From assembly GCA_963921305.4 (NCBI GenBank), contig CAWUEX030000002.1, forward strand, positions 1,798,001-1,862,000: a stretch of 64,000 bases of DNA, in the 5' to 3' direction. This stretch comes from CAWUEX02 sp963921305. Lineage in GTDB: Bacteria > Pseudomonadota > Alphaproteobacteria > Rhodospirillales > Rhodospirillaceae. The position numbers and the translations under genes are program-made. The notes under the pieces were generated by a model. The model did no database searches and was not told the origin of the DNA. It worked only from the letters and a program-made list of their open reading frames with translations. Shown piece by piece: positions 36,689-43,766 of the stretch (the first letter of the stretch is position 1; each line of letters opens with the position of its first letter).

Positions 36689-37357
36689 ATGACAGAACGC
36701 AGTCCGTCTTCCTCTCAGGCGCTTCAAGCGACTGATTACGCCGCGCAAAACGACACGCTGGTGTTGTTCAGTACACCGGTCCTGCGCCGCATATGCTCAG
36801 ATTCTGACGGGGTAAACGAAATTCTGAAGCGCCAAGTCCTTGACCGGGCACGTCGCGGCGGTGGAGACAGCAAAAGTAACGTTGGGGGCTGGCATTCCAA
36901 AGACGACTTGCTTACCTGGGGTGGAGACGCGATTGCAACCCTGCAGTCATGGATCGTTACTGCCTTCCAGGATGTCACGAAGGCGATGACCGGAGGTCAA
37001 ATCTACGATGGTGTTTTGGAACTGAATGCCTGGGCCAACGTCAACCGCGCCGGCGATTACAACAGCATGCATACCCATCCGGCGTGCGTATGGTCCGGGG
37101 TTTACTATGTCGATATCGGCACACCTGCGCCGGAGGAAAAGCCGCGGTCCGGCGCCCTAGAGTTCATGGACCCGCGCGGTGGTGCGGACATGATCGCCGT
37201 TCCTGGTGCCGGATTTGGCGCGAGTAAACTCATCCGGCCGTCAAACAGCGAACTGATCATGTTCCCCAGCTGGCTGAACCACTGGGTGCATCCTTACTGG
37301 GGTGAAGGTGAACGCATCTCGATTGCGTTTAACGTCCGCGTCCGCGCGCGCACCTGA
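36689..37357 (+). CDS. 2OG-Fe(II) oxygenase (TIGR02466 type)
   Basis: 222 residues. The central motif NSMHTHPACVWSGVYYVD near 125-142 matches the HxHP...SGVYY pattern of this family; the second histidine is in FPSWLNHWVHPYWG near 193-206, and the 2OG-binding Arg is in GERISIAFNVRV near 208-219. The start was set at ATG 36689 because GAGG lies five bases before it; GTG at 36686 is the alternative. Such enzymes often accompany or are fused to TPR proteins; here a TPR gene is divergent. The substrate is unknown. It converges with ahcY, 6 bases apart. Confidence 0.8.
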   Translation: MTERSPSSSQALQATDYAAQNDTLVLFSTPVLRRICSDSDGVNEILKRQVLDRARRGGGDSKSNVGGWHSKDDLLTWGGDAIATLQSWIVTAFQDVTKAMTGGQIYDGVLELNAWANVNRAGDYNSMHTHPACVWSGVYYVDIGTPAPEEKPRSGALEFMDPRGGADMIAVPGAGFGASKLIRPSNSELIMFPSWLNHWVHPYWGEGERISIAFNVRVRART

Positions 37358-37363
37358 GGCCCA

Positions 37364-38656
37364 TCAATACCGGTAAGCTTCCGGCTTGAACGGACCCTGC
37401 ACATCGACGCCGATGTAATCCGCCTGCTTTTTGGTGAGCTGGGTCAGTTTAGCGCCAATTTTCTCGAGGTGCAGTGCCGCAACCTTTTCGTCCAGGTGCT
37501 TTGGCAGGACGTAGACCTGCCTGTCGTATTGCTCGGCATTTTTCCAAAGCTCGATCTGCGCCAGCACCTGATTGGTGAACGAGGCACTCATCACAAAGCT
37601 TGGGTGGCCGGTGGCGCATCCCAGATTCACCAGGCGGCCTTCGGCGAGCAGGATGATGCGCTTGCCATCTGGAAATTCGATCTCATCGACCTGCGGCTTA
37701 ACGTTGTGCCATTTGTGGTTCTTAAGCCCGTCGACCTGAATCTCGGTGTCGAAGTGGCCGATGTTGCAGACGATGGCGCGGTGCTTCATGTCGCGCATGT
37801 GGTCGATGGTGATGACGTCGACGTTGCCGGTCGCGGTGACGAAGATGTCGCCCTTCGGCGCCGCGTCCTCCATGGTGGTGACGTCATAGCCTTCCATCGC
37901 CGCCTGCAAGGCGCAGATGGGATCGGCTTCTGTCACCATCACCCGGCAACCGGCGTTGCGCAGAGATTCTGCCGAGCCTTTGCCGACATCGCCGAATCCG
38001 GCGACCACGGCCACCTTGCCCGCCATCATTACGTCGGTGGCGCGGCGGATGCCGTCCACCAAGCTCTCCCGGCAGCCATACACATTGTCGAACTTCGATT
38101 TCGTCACGCTATCGTTGACATTGATGGCCGGAACTTTCAACGAGCCTTCCTTTGCCATCTCGTACAGACGGTGCACGCCCGTGGTGGTTTCTTCGGAAAT
38201 CCCACGCACGTCATTCAGCAACTCTGGGAACTTTTCGTGCATCACCTGGGTGAGATCGCCGCCGTCATCGAGAATCATGTTGGGGCGCCAGCCGTCCGGG
38301 CCCTCAATGGTCTGGTCGATCGCCCACCAGAACTCTTCGTCACTCATACCTTTCCAGGCGAACACGGGAATGCCCGCGTCGGCGATGGCTGCCGCCGCTT
38401 GATCCTGGGTCGAGAAAATGTTGCACGAGCTCCAGCGGACTTCCGCACCCAGTGCGGTAAGTGTCTCGATCAGCACGGCTGTTTGAATGGTCATGTGCAG
38501 GCAGCCGGCGATGCGCGCGTCTTTCAGCGGCTTGCTGGCGCCATATTCCTCGCGGATGGCCATCAGGCCGGGCATTTCCGTTTCAGCCATGTCGACTTCG
38601 TGCCGGCCCCATTCGGCCAGAGAAATGTCTTTTACTTTGAAGTCGGTGAAGGCCAT
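37364..38656 (-). CDS. ahcY: adenosylhomocysteinase
   Basis: Hydrolyses S-adenosylhomocysteine to adenosine and homocysteine, relieving product inhibition of methyltransferases. The 430 residues contain NAD-binding VAVVAGFGDVGKGSAESLR near 214-232, substrate residues in NVNDSVTKSKFDNVYGCRES near 178-197, and the C-terminal KPEAYRY ending found in all members. Length fits the bacterial form with no large insertion. It has its own predicted promoter, and its leader carries paired RNA hairpins, so expression may be attenuated. Methyltransferases at 5.8 and 18.5 kb would be among its clients. Confidence 0.98.
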   Translation of the reverse strand: MAFTDFKVKDISLAEWGRHEVDMAETEMPGLMAIREEYGASKPLKDARIAGCLHMTIQTAVLIETLTALGAEVRWSSCNIFSTQDQAAAAIADAGIPVFAWKGMSDEEFWWAIDQTIEGPDGWRPNMILDDGGDLTQVMHEKFPELLNDVRGISEETTTGVHRLYEMAKEGSLKVPAINVNDSVTKSKFDNVYGCRESLVDGIRRATDVMMAGKVAVVAGFGDVGKGSAESLRNAGCRVMVTEADPICALQAAMEGYDVTTMEDAAPKGDIFVTATGNVDVITIDHMRDMKHRAIVCNIGHFDTEIQVDGLKNHKWHNVKPQVDEIEFPDGKRIILLAEGRLVNLGCATGHPSFVMSASFTNQVLAQIELWKNAEQYDRQVYVLPKHLDEKVAALHLEKIGAKLTQLTKKQADYIGVDVQGPFKPEAYRY

Positions 38657-38678
38657 GAAGTGCTCCTGGGGATATCAA

Positions 38679-38728
38679 TGAGTCGCTTGGGCTAAGACTC
38701 ACGCGAAAGAAAGGCGGCCCAAGCCGCC
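38679..38728 (-). promoter_or_regulatory. candidate RNA attenuator in the ahcY leader
   Basis: On the minus strand, hairpin 1 is GGCGGC-TTGG-GCCGCC (38728-38713) followed by TTTCTTTC, terminator-like. Hairpin 2 is TGAGTC-(11-base loop)-GACTCA (38701-38679). The loop of hairpin 2 contains GCCCAAGC, the exact complement of GCTTGGGC, which spans the loop and inner stem of hairpin 1. The two structures could therefore compete or kiss. Hairpin 1 could also simply be the ptsP terminator. It does not match the SAH, SAM-II or SAM/SAH riboswitch consensus as I remember them. Confidence 0.5.
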
Positions 38729-38741
38729 GAAAATCGCCCCG

Positions 38742-38770
38742 CGTATAGCAGCAGGTCAGGCCTGCCGCAA
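38742..38770 (-). promoter_or_regulatory. predicted sigma70 promoter of ahcY
   Basis: Minus strand TTGCGG (38770-38765) and TATACG (38747-38742) are spaced by exactly 17 bases. The start would be near 38735, only a few bases before hairpin 1 of the leader element. Confidence 0.62.
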
Positions 38771-38795
38771 CCCGCAGGTCCGCCGAGTCGCTGCG

Positions 38796-40571
38796 TCAGT
38801 CTGGCGCTGTTTCGGCGAAGAATTCTTCCAGTTTTTGGGGGTCCGCATCCGCCGTCACCCGCCGGGCGCGGGCCGATATGGCGGCCAGGTTGAGTGATCT
38901 CACCCGCTTCTTGATGCGCGGGATGCTGCCCGCTCCCATCGACAATTCGGCGATTCCTAACCCCAAAAGCAGTGGGGTCAGGCGCTCATCTGCGGCCATC
39001 TCCCCGCAGACCGAGACGGGAATGCCGGCCGCCGCAGCGGCTTCAGCCGAGAATTGAATAAGCCGCAATACTCCAGGATGGAGCGGATTATAGAGGTGAG
39101 CCACGGTTTCGTCGGTGCGGTCGATGGCCAACGTGTACTGGGTGAGGTCGTTGGTGCCGATAGCGAAAAAATCGGCCTCAGCTGCCAAACCGTCCGCCGC
39201 CAACGCTGCTCCCGGGATTTCAATCATGACCCCGACCGGGGGCAGGGGATCGGCGATTTTTTCACCCTTGCGTTTGAGGCGCCGGGCCAGGCGCGTCATT
39301 ACTTTGCGGACTTCGCGAACCTCTTCGACCTGGCAGACCATGGGCAATAAAATGCGCACCGGTCCGAATGCGCTCGCCCGCAAGATCGCAGCCAGCTGCT
39401 CCAGCAGCACTTTGCGGCGGCTTAGGGAAAAGCGGATGGCGCGCAAACCCAGCGCAGGGTTAGGTCCGGGCTCGAAGCCCAACGCGTCGCTCAGTTTGTC
39501 GGCACCGACGTCGAGCGTCCTGATGGTCACGGGCCGCCCCTTCATGCGTGTGACCACCTCGCGCAGCGCCTGGAACTGCTCTTCCTCGCCGGGCAGGTCA
39601 TCGCGGTTCATAAACATGAACTCGCTGCGCAGCAGTCCTACACCCGTCGCACCGGCGCGGATGACGCTGTCGATTTCGCCTGGCAGTTCTATATTTGCCT
39701 GCAGACTAACGCCCATGCCGTCCTGGGTTACGGCCGGGACTGAGCGCAGTTTGTCCAGCGCCCGACGGCCCCGCAGGTAGTTGGCGCGCCGCCGCCGGTA
39801 TTTGGCCAGCGTCGCAGCCGACGGGTTGAGAATGACCTGTCCCGCGCCGCCGTCGACAATGATGGTGTCCCCATTTTCAGCCCAGGTGGTCAGGTCGTTG
39901 GCCGCGACGACGGCGGGAAGGGCGAGGGAGCGCGCCATAATGGCGGTGTGGCTTTCGACGCCGCCCAGCATCGTCGCCAGGCCGGCCACCTGATCGGGAT
40001 CAAGCAACGCCGTGTCGGCCGGCGAGAGTTCATCGCTTACGATCACCGCGTTGCGCGGTAATGAACTGAACGCTTCCACTTCACCTTTGCCGAGGCTGCG
40101 GATCAGCCGGTTGCCGACTTCACGAATGTCATCGATGCGGGCCGACAAATAGCTGTCGTCCATAGCCGCGAACACGTCTTCCATGATGTTGATTTCTTTC
40201 AACACTGCGGCCTCAGCGTTGATCTGTTCTGTGGCGATGCGGTTTTCAACACCGCGGATAAGACGCGAGCCCTTCAACATTTGCTGGTAGGCATCCAGCA
40301 GATAGCCAAGCTCTTCCTGTGCAGCGCCCGGCAACTGCTTGGCTTTGTCTTGGAGTTTGTCAACTTCTCTGCTTGCCTTGCGGGCAGCGGTCGCCAGCCG
40401 GGCCTGCTCACGTTTGATGCGGTTCGGTGGGATGCGCACTTCGCGCACGTAGACATCGAACCGCGAGTCATGGCGGTACACCGTGCCGATGGCGACGCCG
40501 GGTCCGACCGGCAGGCCCTCGAGTGTGCGCTCCGGCCGTGTCCGTCCTTTTCGTTTGCGCTCAGTCTTCAT
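38796..40571 (-). CDS. ptsP: PTS enzyme I (phosphoenolpyruvate-protein phosphotransferase)
   Basis: Autophosphorylates from PEP and passes phosphate to HPr. 591 residues, starting at MKTERKRKGRTRPERTLEGL; this ATG overlaps the HPr gene by 11 bases. The active-site histidine is in LGGVESHTAIMARSLALPAV near 199-218, and the PEP-binding C-domain shows LLRSEFMFMNRDDLPGEEEQ near 307-326 and FFAIGTNDLTQYTLAIDR near 462-479. There is no N-terminal GAF domain, so it is EI-like rather than full EI-Ntr. No sugar permease gene is nearby, so its role is regulatory. Confidence 0.94.
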   Translation of the reverse strand: MKTERKRKGRTRPERTLEGLPVGPGVAIGTVYRHDSRFDVYVREVRIPPNRIKREQARLATAARKASREVDKLQDKAKQLPGAAQEELGYLLDAYQQMLKGSRLIRGVENRIATEQINAEAAVLKEINIMEDVFAAMDDSYLSARIDDIREVGNRLIRSLGKGEVEAFSSLPRNAVIVSDELSPADTALLDPDQVAGLATMLGGVESHTAIMARSLALPAVVAANDLTTWAENGDTIIVDGGAGQVILNPSAATLAKYRRRRANYLRGRRALDKLRSVPAVTQDGMGVSLQANIELPGEIDSVIRAGATGVGLLRSEFMFMNRDDLPGEEEQFQALREVVTRMKGRPVTIRTLDVGADKLSDALGFEPGPNPALGLRAIRFSLSRRKVLLEQLAAILRASAFGPVRILLPMVCQVEEVREVRKVMTRLARRLKRKGEKIADPLPPVGVMIEIPGAALAADGLAAEADFFAIGTNDLTQYTLAIDRTDETVAHLYNPLHPGVLRLIQFSAEAAAAAGIPVSVCGEMAADERLTPLLLGLGIAELSMGAGSIPRIKKRVRSLNLAAISARARRVTADADPQKLEEFFAETAPD

Positions 40572-40836
40572 CGAACCCGTTTTCAATTAGTTCGGATAAC
40601 GCCGTCATGGCATTTGCTGCATCAGCGCCGCGTGCTTCAAGCTGAACCTCTGTTCCCTGGGCCGCCGCCAGCATTAGCAGGCCCATGATAGAGCAGCTCG
40701 ACACTTCCAGGTCGCCTTTCGAGACCATTACGGTCGCGTCGAACTGTTCGGCCAATTTGCAAAACTTCGCAGCTGCGCGGGCATGCAAGCCCTTCGTGTT
40801 AACGATCTTCGCAGAACGGCGCATAGGCTCAGACAT
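40561..40836 (-). CDS. PTS phosphocarrier protein HPr
   Basis: 91 residues. The phospho-histidine H18 is in NTKGLHARAAAKF, and the regulatory serine region is SSCSIMGLLML near 46-56, the site recognised by HPr kinase, encoded about 1.4 kb upstream. The start MSEPMRRSAKIV is the family-like start; the open frame continues upstream as shadow. It lies between EIIA and EI, with the stop overlapping the EI start, and completes a minimal phosphorelay. Confidence 0.95.
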   Translation of the reverse strand: MSEPMRRSAKIVNTKGLHARAAAKFCKLAEQFDATVMVSKGDLEVSSCSIMGLLMLAAAQGTEVQLEARGADAANAMTALSELIENGFDED

Positions 40837-40850
40837 GACAGCGCGCCGGA

Positions 40851-41255
40851 TTAATCGTTTTGGGCCAGCAGCGCCGAGGCCACATTGATGTATTTGCGGC
40901 CAGCATCCTGTGCCTGTGTCACAGCTTCTGACAACGGCTCGGTCGACCGTACGGATGCCAGCTTGATCAGCAACGGCAAGTTTACACCGGCAATCACTTC
41001 GACGTTGCTGTTTTCCATGATTGAAATCGCCAGGTTCGACGGCGTGCCGCCGAACATGTCGGTCAAGACAACCACGCCGCTGCCGCCGTCCACCTTCTTT
41101 ACCGCCTCGACGATCTCGGCCCGCCGTTGTTCCATGTCGTCGTCTGGGCCGATGCAAATGCTCGCCACCTGACTTTGCGGTCCGACGACGTGCTCCAGTG
41201 CGGCCACCAGCTCAAGCGCCAAGCGACCGTGGGTCACAAGAACCATACCTATCAT
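40851..41255 (-). CDS. PTS EIIA component, mannose type
   Basis: 134 residues of the EIIA-Man fold. The phospho-histidine is H9 in MVLVTHGRLALELV, and the family core VVVLTDMFGGTPSNLAI is near 62-78. No EIIB or EIIC accompanies it; in alphaproteobacteria this protein is the end point of a regulatory relay. It is followed by HPr after 14 bases and preceded by rapZ after about 77 bases. Its output target is not visible in the window; ChvG/ChvI or hprK are possible partners by context only. Confidence 0.94.
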   Translation of the reverse strand: MIGMVLVTHGRLALELVAALEHVVGPQSQVASICIGPDDDMEQRRAEIVEAVKKVDGGSGVVVLTDMFGGTPSNLAISIMENSNVEVIAGVNLPLLIKLASVRSTEPLSEAVTQAQDAGRKYINVASALLAQND

Positions 41256-41332
41256 GAAGTCTGTGTCCGCTTCATTTTGTCTGGCCGCATCGTTCTTGGG
41301 CGCGGCTCACTGTCTCCCGTTCCGTCCCTAGT

Positions 41333-42232
41333 TTAGACCTGATCAGGGCCGGACGGGGAAAGATTAAGGTCGCGGTGCCGGAAGTCAAACGCAAAGCCCA
41401 GGTCATTACCCAGGCCGTTCAGCCATTCGGAAAGCAATTCAACGATGTAGACCGAACGATGGCGTCCGCCGGTACAGCCGATGGCGACGGTGAGATAGCT
41501 TTTTCCTTCATCGCGATAGCGCGGCAGAAGCGGCTCCAGCAGGGTTTTCATATTCGACACGAAAGAGTCGAAGTCTGGATCGGCGGCGATGTAGGCGCCA
41601 ACCTCCGGGTCTAAACCCGACAAGGGTTTTAGATCGGCATCGTAATGCGGGTTGCGCAAAAACCGTGCGTCGAACAACAGGTCGGCATCCCGGGGTACGC
41701 CATTGCGATAGCCGAAGGAGACCAAATGAATGTGCATTGCCTGCGTGCCGCCGCCGCCGTAGCTCTGTTGAATGTGGCGCTTGAGGTCTGAGGTCTTTAG
41801 CGCCGTCGTGTCTATGACTTGATCGGCGACGCTGCGTAGTGGCGACAAGATGTCACGCTCGATCGCAATAGCGTTGATGACCGGGCGGTCGGCGGCCAGC
41901 GGATGTGGACGCCGGGTTTCCGTGTACCGCTGGCTCAACACCTCATCGTCACAGTCCAGATAAAGAACTGTCGGCGTCACATCTGATTGCGCGGCAAGGT
42001 CTTCGAGCTCACGTACGACGCGGTTGGCATCGAAATCGCGGGTACGGACATCGACACCGACGGCGATCGGGCGATCGAGCCCGCCGCCCCGCAGCGCCGC
42101 CGCGAGTAACGCTACCGGTAGGTTGTCGACCGTTTCGAAGCCCAGGTCTTCAAAAGCGTGCAACGCGGACGTCTTGCCTGCACCTGACATACCTGTCACC
42201 AGGAATAGGCGAATGGGCTCCGTGCCAGTCAT
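41333..42232 (-). CDS. rapZ: RNase adapter protein RapZ (YvcJ family)
   Basis: 299 residues with Walker A in LVTGMSGAGKTSALHAFEDL near 11-30 and ETVDNLPVALL shortly after. The C-terminal domain has SFGYRNGVPRDADLLFDARF near 170-189 and CTGGRHRSVYIVE near 265-277. In E. coli RapZ binds GlmY and directs RNase E to glmZ; in most other bacteria the nucleotide-binding protein's role is less clear. It overlaps hprK by ATGA and is part of the hprK-rapZ-EIIA-HPr run. Confidence 0.95.
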   Translation of the reverse strand: MTGTEPIRLFLVTGMSGAGKTSALHAFEDLGFETVDNLPVALLAAALRGGGLDRPIAVGVDVRTRDFDANRVVRELEDLAAQSDVTPTVLYLDCDDEVLSQRYTETRRPHPLAADRPVINAIAIERDILSPLRSVADQVIDTTALKTSDLKRHIQQSYGGGGTQAMHIHLVSFGYRNGVPRDADLLFDARFLRNPHYDADLKPLSGLDPEVGAYIAADPDFDSFVSNMKTLLEPLLPRYRDEGKSYLTVAIGCTGGRHRSVYIVELLSEWLNGLGNDLGFAFDFRHRDLNLSPSGPDQV

Positions 42233-42672
42233 GCAGATCGGACCTCACCGCCTGCCCGTGCCGCCAGGTCGCGCAGAATGACGCGGACCCGCGCCGCAGC
42301 CGACGGTGTCGCCGGATCGATCCAGGCACGGGGAAGGGGGACGCCCAGTAGATCGCAGGCGTCATCATCCGGCATGCGGGGAATCTCGCTCTGCGGCGCT
42401 AAATCAATCACCAGACGGATCGTGCAATGGGGTTGGTAGGGCAGGGTCACGATGCCGTAGCCGCGCACTTCCAGCTTGCCGGCGATCTGGGCTGGTGTGG
42501 CGCTATGTACACTTTGTCCCTCCGCGGTCAGTTCACAATAGTCATCGGCGACCAGGATCGCGCCGTCATCGATCAGCCGCAGGGCCAAATCGGATTTTCC
42601 GGAACCTGGCGTTCCACGGATCAGGACTCCGGCGCCGTCAACAACGACGCATGTGGCGTGAACTAAGGACAT
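42229..42672 (-). CDS. hprK: HPr kinase/phosphorylase, short alphaproteobacterial form
   Basis: 147 residues containing only the catalytic domain; the N-terminal half found in Gram-positive HprK is absent, as usual in alphaproteobacteria. Walker A is LIRGTPGSGKSDLALRLIDD near 17-36, followed by ILVADDYCEL near 39-48. GKLEVRGYGIVTLPY near 64-78 corresponds to the conserved HprK signature. The start at 42672 gives MSLVHATCVVVDG. It should phosphorylate the HPr serine and so tune the PTS relay. Confidence 0.93.
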   Translation of the reverse strand: MSLVHATCVVVDGAGVLIRGTPGSGKSDLALRLIDDGAILVADDYCELTAEGQSVHSATPAQIAGKLEVRGYGIVTLPYQPHCTIRLVIDLAPQSEIPRMPDDDACDLLGVPLPRAWIDPATPSAAARVRVILRDLAARAGGEVRSA

Positions 42673-42708
42673 GCGGATAGGTGACCCCAAGCGGCGGGCG
42701 GGGTCAAT

Positions 42709-42768
42709 CCGCCGCCTTTGATGTTTTTTTGATCATTGGAATAGGGTACTCAGCGCGGCGTAGGTCAA
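42709..42768 (-). promoter_or_regulatory. possible hprK promoter region between divergent genes
   Basis: Minus strand TTGACC (42768-42763) is followed after 17 bases by CCTATT (42745-42740), about 68 bases before the hprK ATG. On the plus strand, a GCGGCGG/CCGCCGC hairpin (42691-42715) precedes a run of seven T at 42724-42730, but no plus-strand gene lies upstream of it. Confidence 0.33.
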
Positions 42769-42799
42769 GCCGTCCCCCTATATCGTACAAGAGCGCCGC

Positions 42800-43687
42800 A
42801 TGTTTGCCGAAATTTTCACCGTCATCGCGCCTGTTTTGCTGATTGCGCTGCTCGGTTTTGCCTGGGACAAACGCGGCTTACCGTTCGACACCGCTATGGT
42901 CGCCAGTCTGGTCACCAACATCGGTGCGCCGTGCCTCATTCTGGCAACGATGCTCGACAGCCGCCCCGATCCGCGGGTCATCCGTGATATGGCCGTCGCC
43001 GCTGTTGTCGTCAGCGTGGCCATGGCGGCCGTCGCCTGGGCCGGGTTGCGATTGGCACGGCAGCCGATGCAGGTCTATCTGCCGGCCCTGACCTTTCCTA
43101 ACGTCGGCAACATCGGGGTGCCTCTGTGCATGTTTGCCTTCGGCCAGGAAGGTCTGGTGCTCTCTATTGCGTTTTTCACGGTCCACGCGTTGTTGCAGTT
43201 CACGGTCGGGCTGGCAATTGCGGCGGGGCGTATGTCGGTGATGCAAGTGGTGCGCAATCCGGTGCTGTGGGCCGCGGTAATCTCGATCCTCTTGCTGATG
43301 TGGGACATAACCTTGCCGCGCTGGATGACTGGCACGGTTGATGTCATCGCTGGCTGCGTCATTCCTCTGATGCTGTTGTCTCTCGGGATTTCGTTGTCGC
43401 GCCTTAAGCCGTCCGGTCTCCAGCGCAGCAGCGTTTTTGCCGCGGCCCGGTTGGGGCTGGGCTTTGCCGTCGGCTATGGGGTGTCGATTGCACTTGGTCT
43501 CACTGGAGTTGCTCAGGCGGCGGTCATCATCCAGGCGTCGATGCCCACCGCCGTGTTCAACTATCTGTTCGCAGTACAGTTCAACAACAACCCCGGTGAA
43601 GTGGCCGGCATCGTCGTCATATCTACGGTGCTGTCGTTCCTAACCTTGCCGCTGTTGCTCGGGTTTGCCATTCCCCTCGCCGGGTAG
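42800..43687 (+). CDS. AEC family (auxin efflux carrier-type) transporter
   Basis: 295 residues with about ten hydrophobic helices, in the two-times-five arrangement of the AEC family. Useful landmarks are NIGAPCLILATML near 46-58 and LPALTFPNVGNIGVPLCMFAFG near 94-115, with the mid-helix N-x-G-x-P motif, and ASMPTAVFNYLFAVQFNNNPGEVA near 246-269. Bacterial members export or import small organic acids such as malate. It faces the opposite way to its neighbours and interrupts the chvI-chvG...hprK run, so it looks like an insertion into that locus. Confidence 0.87.
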   Translation: MFAEIFTVIAPVLLIALLGFAWDKRGLPFDTAMVASLVTNIGAPCLILATMLDSRPDPRVIRDMAVAAVVVSVAMAAVAWAGLRLARQPMQVYLPALTFPNVGNIGVPLCMFAFGQEGLVLSIAFFTVHALLQFTVGLAIAAGRMSVMQVVRNPVLWAAVISILLLMWDITLPRWMTGTVDVIAGCVIPLMLLSLGISLSRLKPSGLQRSSVFAAARLGLGFAVGYGVSIALGLTGVAQAAVIIQASMPTAVFNYLFAVQFNNNPGEVAGIVVISTVLSFLTLPLLLGFAIPLAG

Positions 43688-43697
43688 CGCGCGCCGA

Positions 43698-43766
43698 GCG
43701 CGGGAGGCGACCTCCCGCGCTACATCGCGGGTAGCCGACCCCCCGCGTTACATCGCGGGTAGCCGA
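43698..43766. repeat. hairpin and tandem duplication at the AEC/chvG junction
   Basis: A perfect 10-bp inverted repeat with a 3-base loop (GCGCGGGAGG/CCTCCCGCGC, 43698-43720) sits between the convergent stops and may serve both as terminator, though it has no T-run. It runs into a 25-base unit at 43714-43738 that is repeated with one mismatch at 43742-43766; the second copy includes the last codons of chvG (period 28). A small tandem duplication of the gene end is the simplest explanation. Confidence 0.7.

Noticed and set aside
37469..38695. Plus-strand frame of 408 codons opposite ahcY.
   Set aside because: Antisense shadow in GC-rich DNA; the translation is His/Val-rich with no domain, and ahcY is certain.
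38679..38770. Known SAM/SAH or SAH riboswitch upstream of ahcY.
   Set aside because: The loop sequences do not match the consensus of those families as I recall them, and the ribosome site is not complementary to the hairpin loop. Kept as an unclassified leader element.
42691..42730. Intrinsic terminator on the plus strand between hprK and the AEC gene.
   Set aside because: Eight bases separate the hairpin from the T-run and no plus-strand gene lies upstream.
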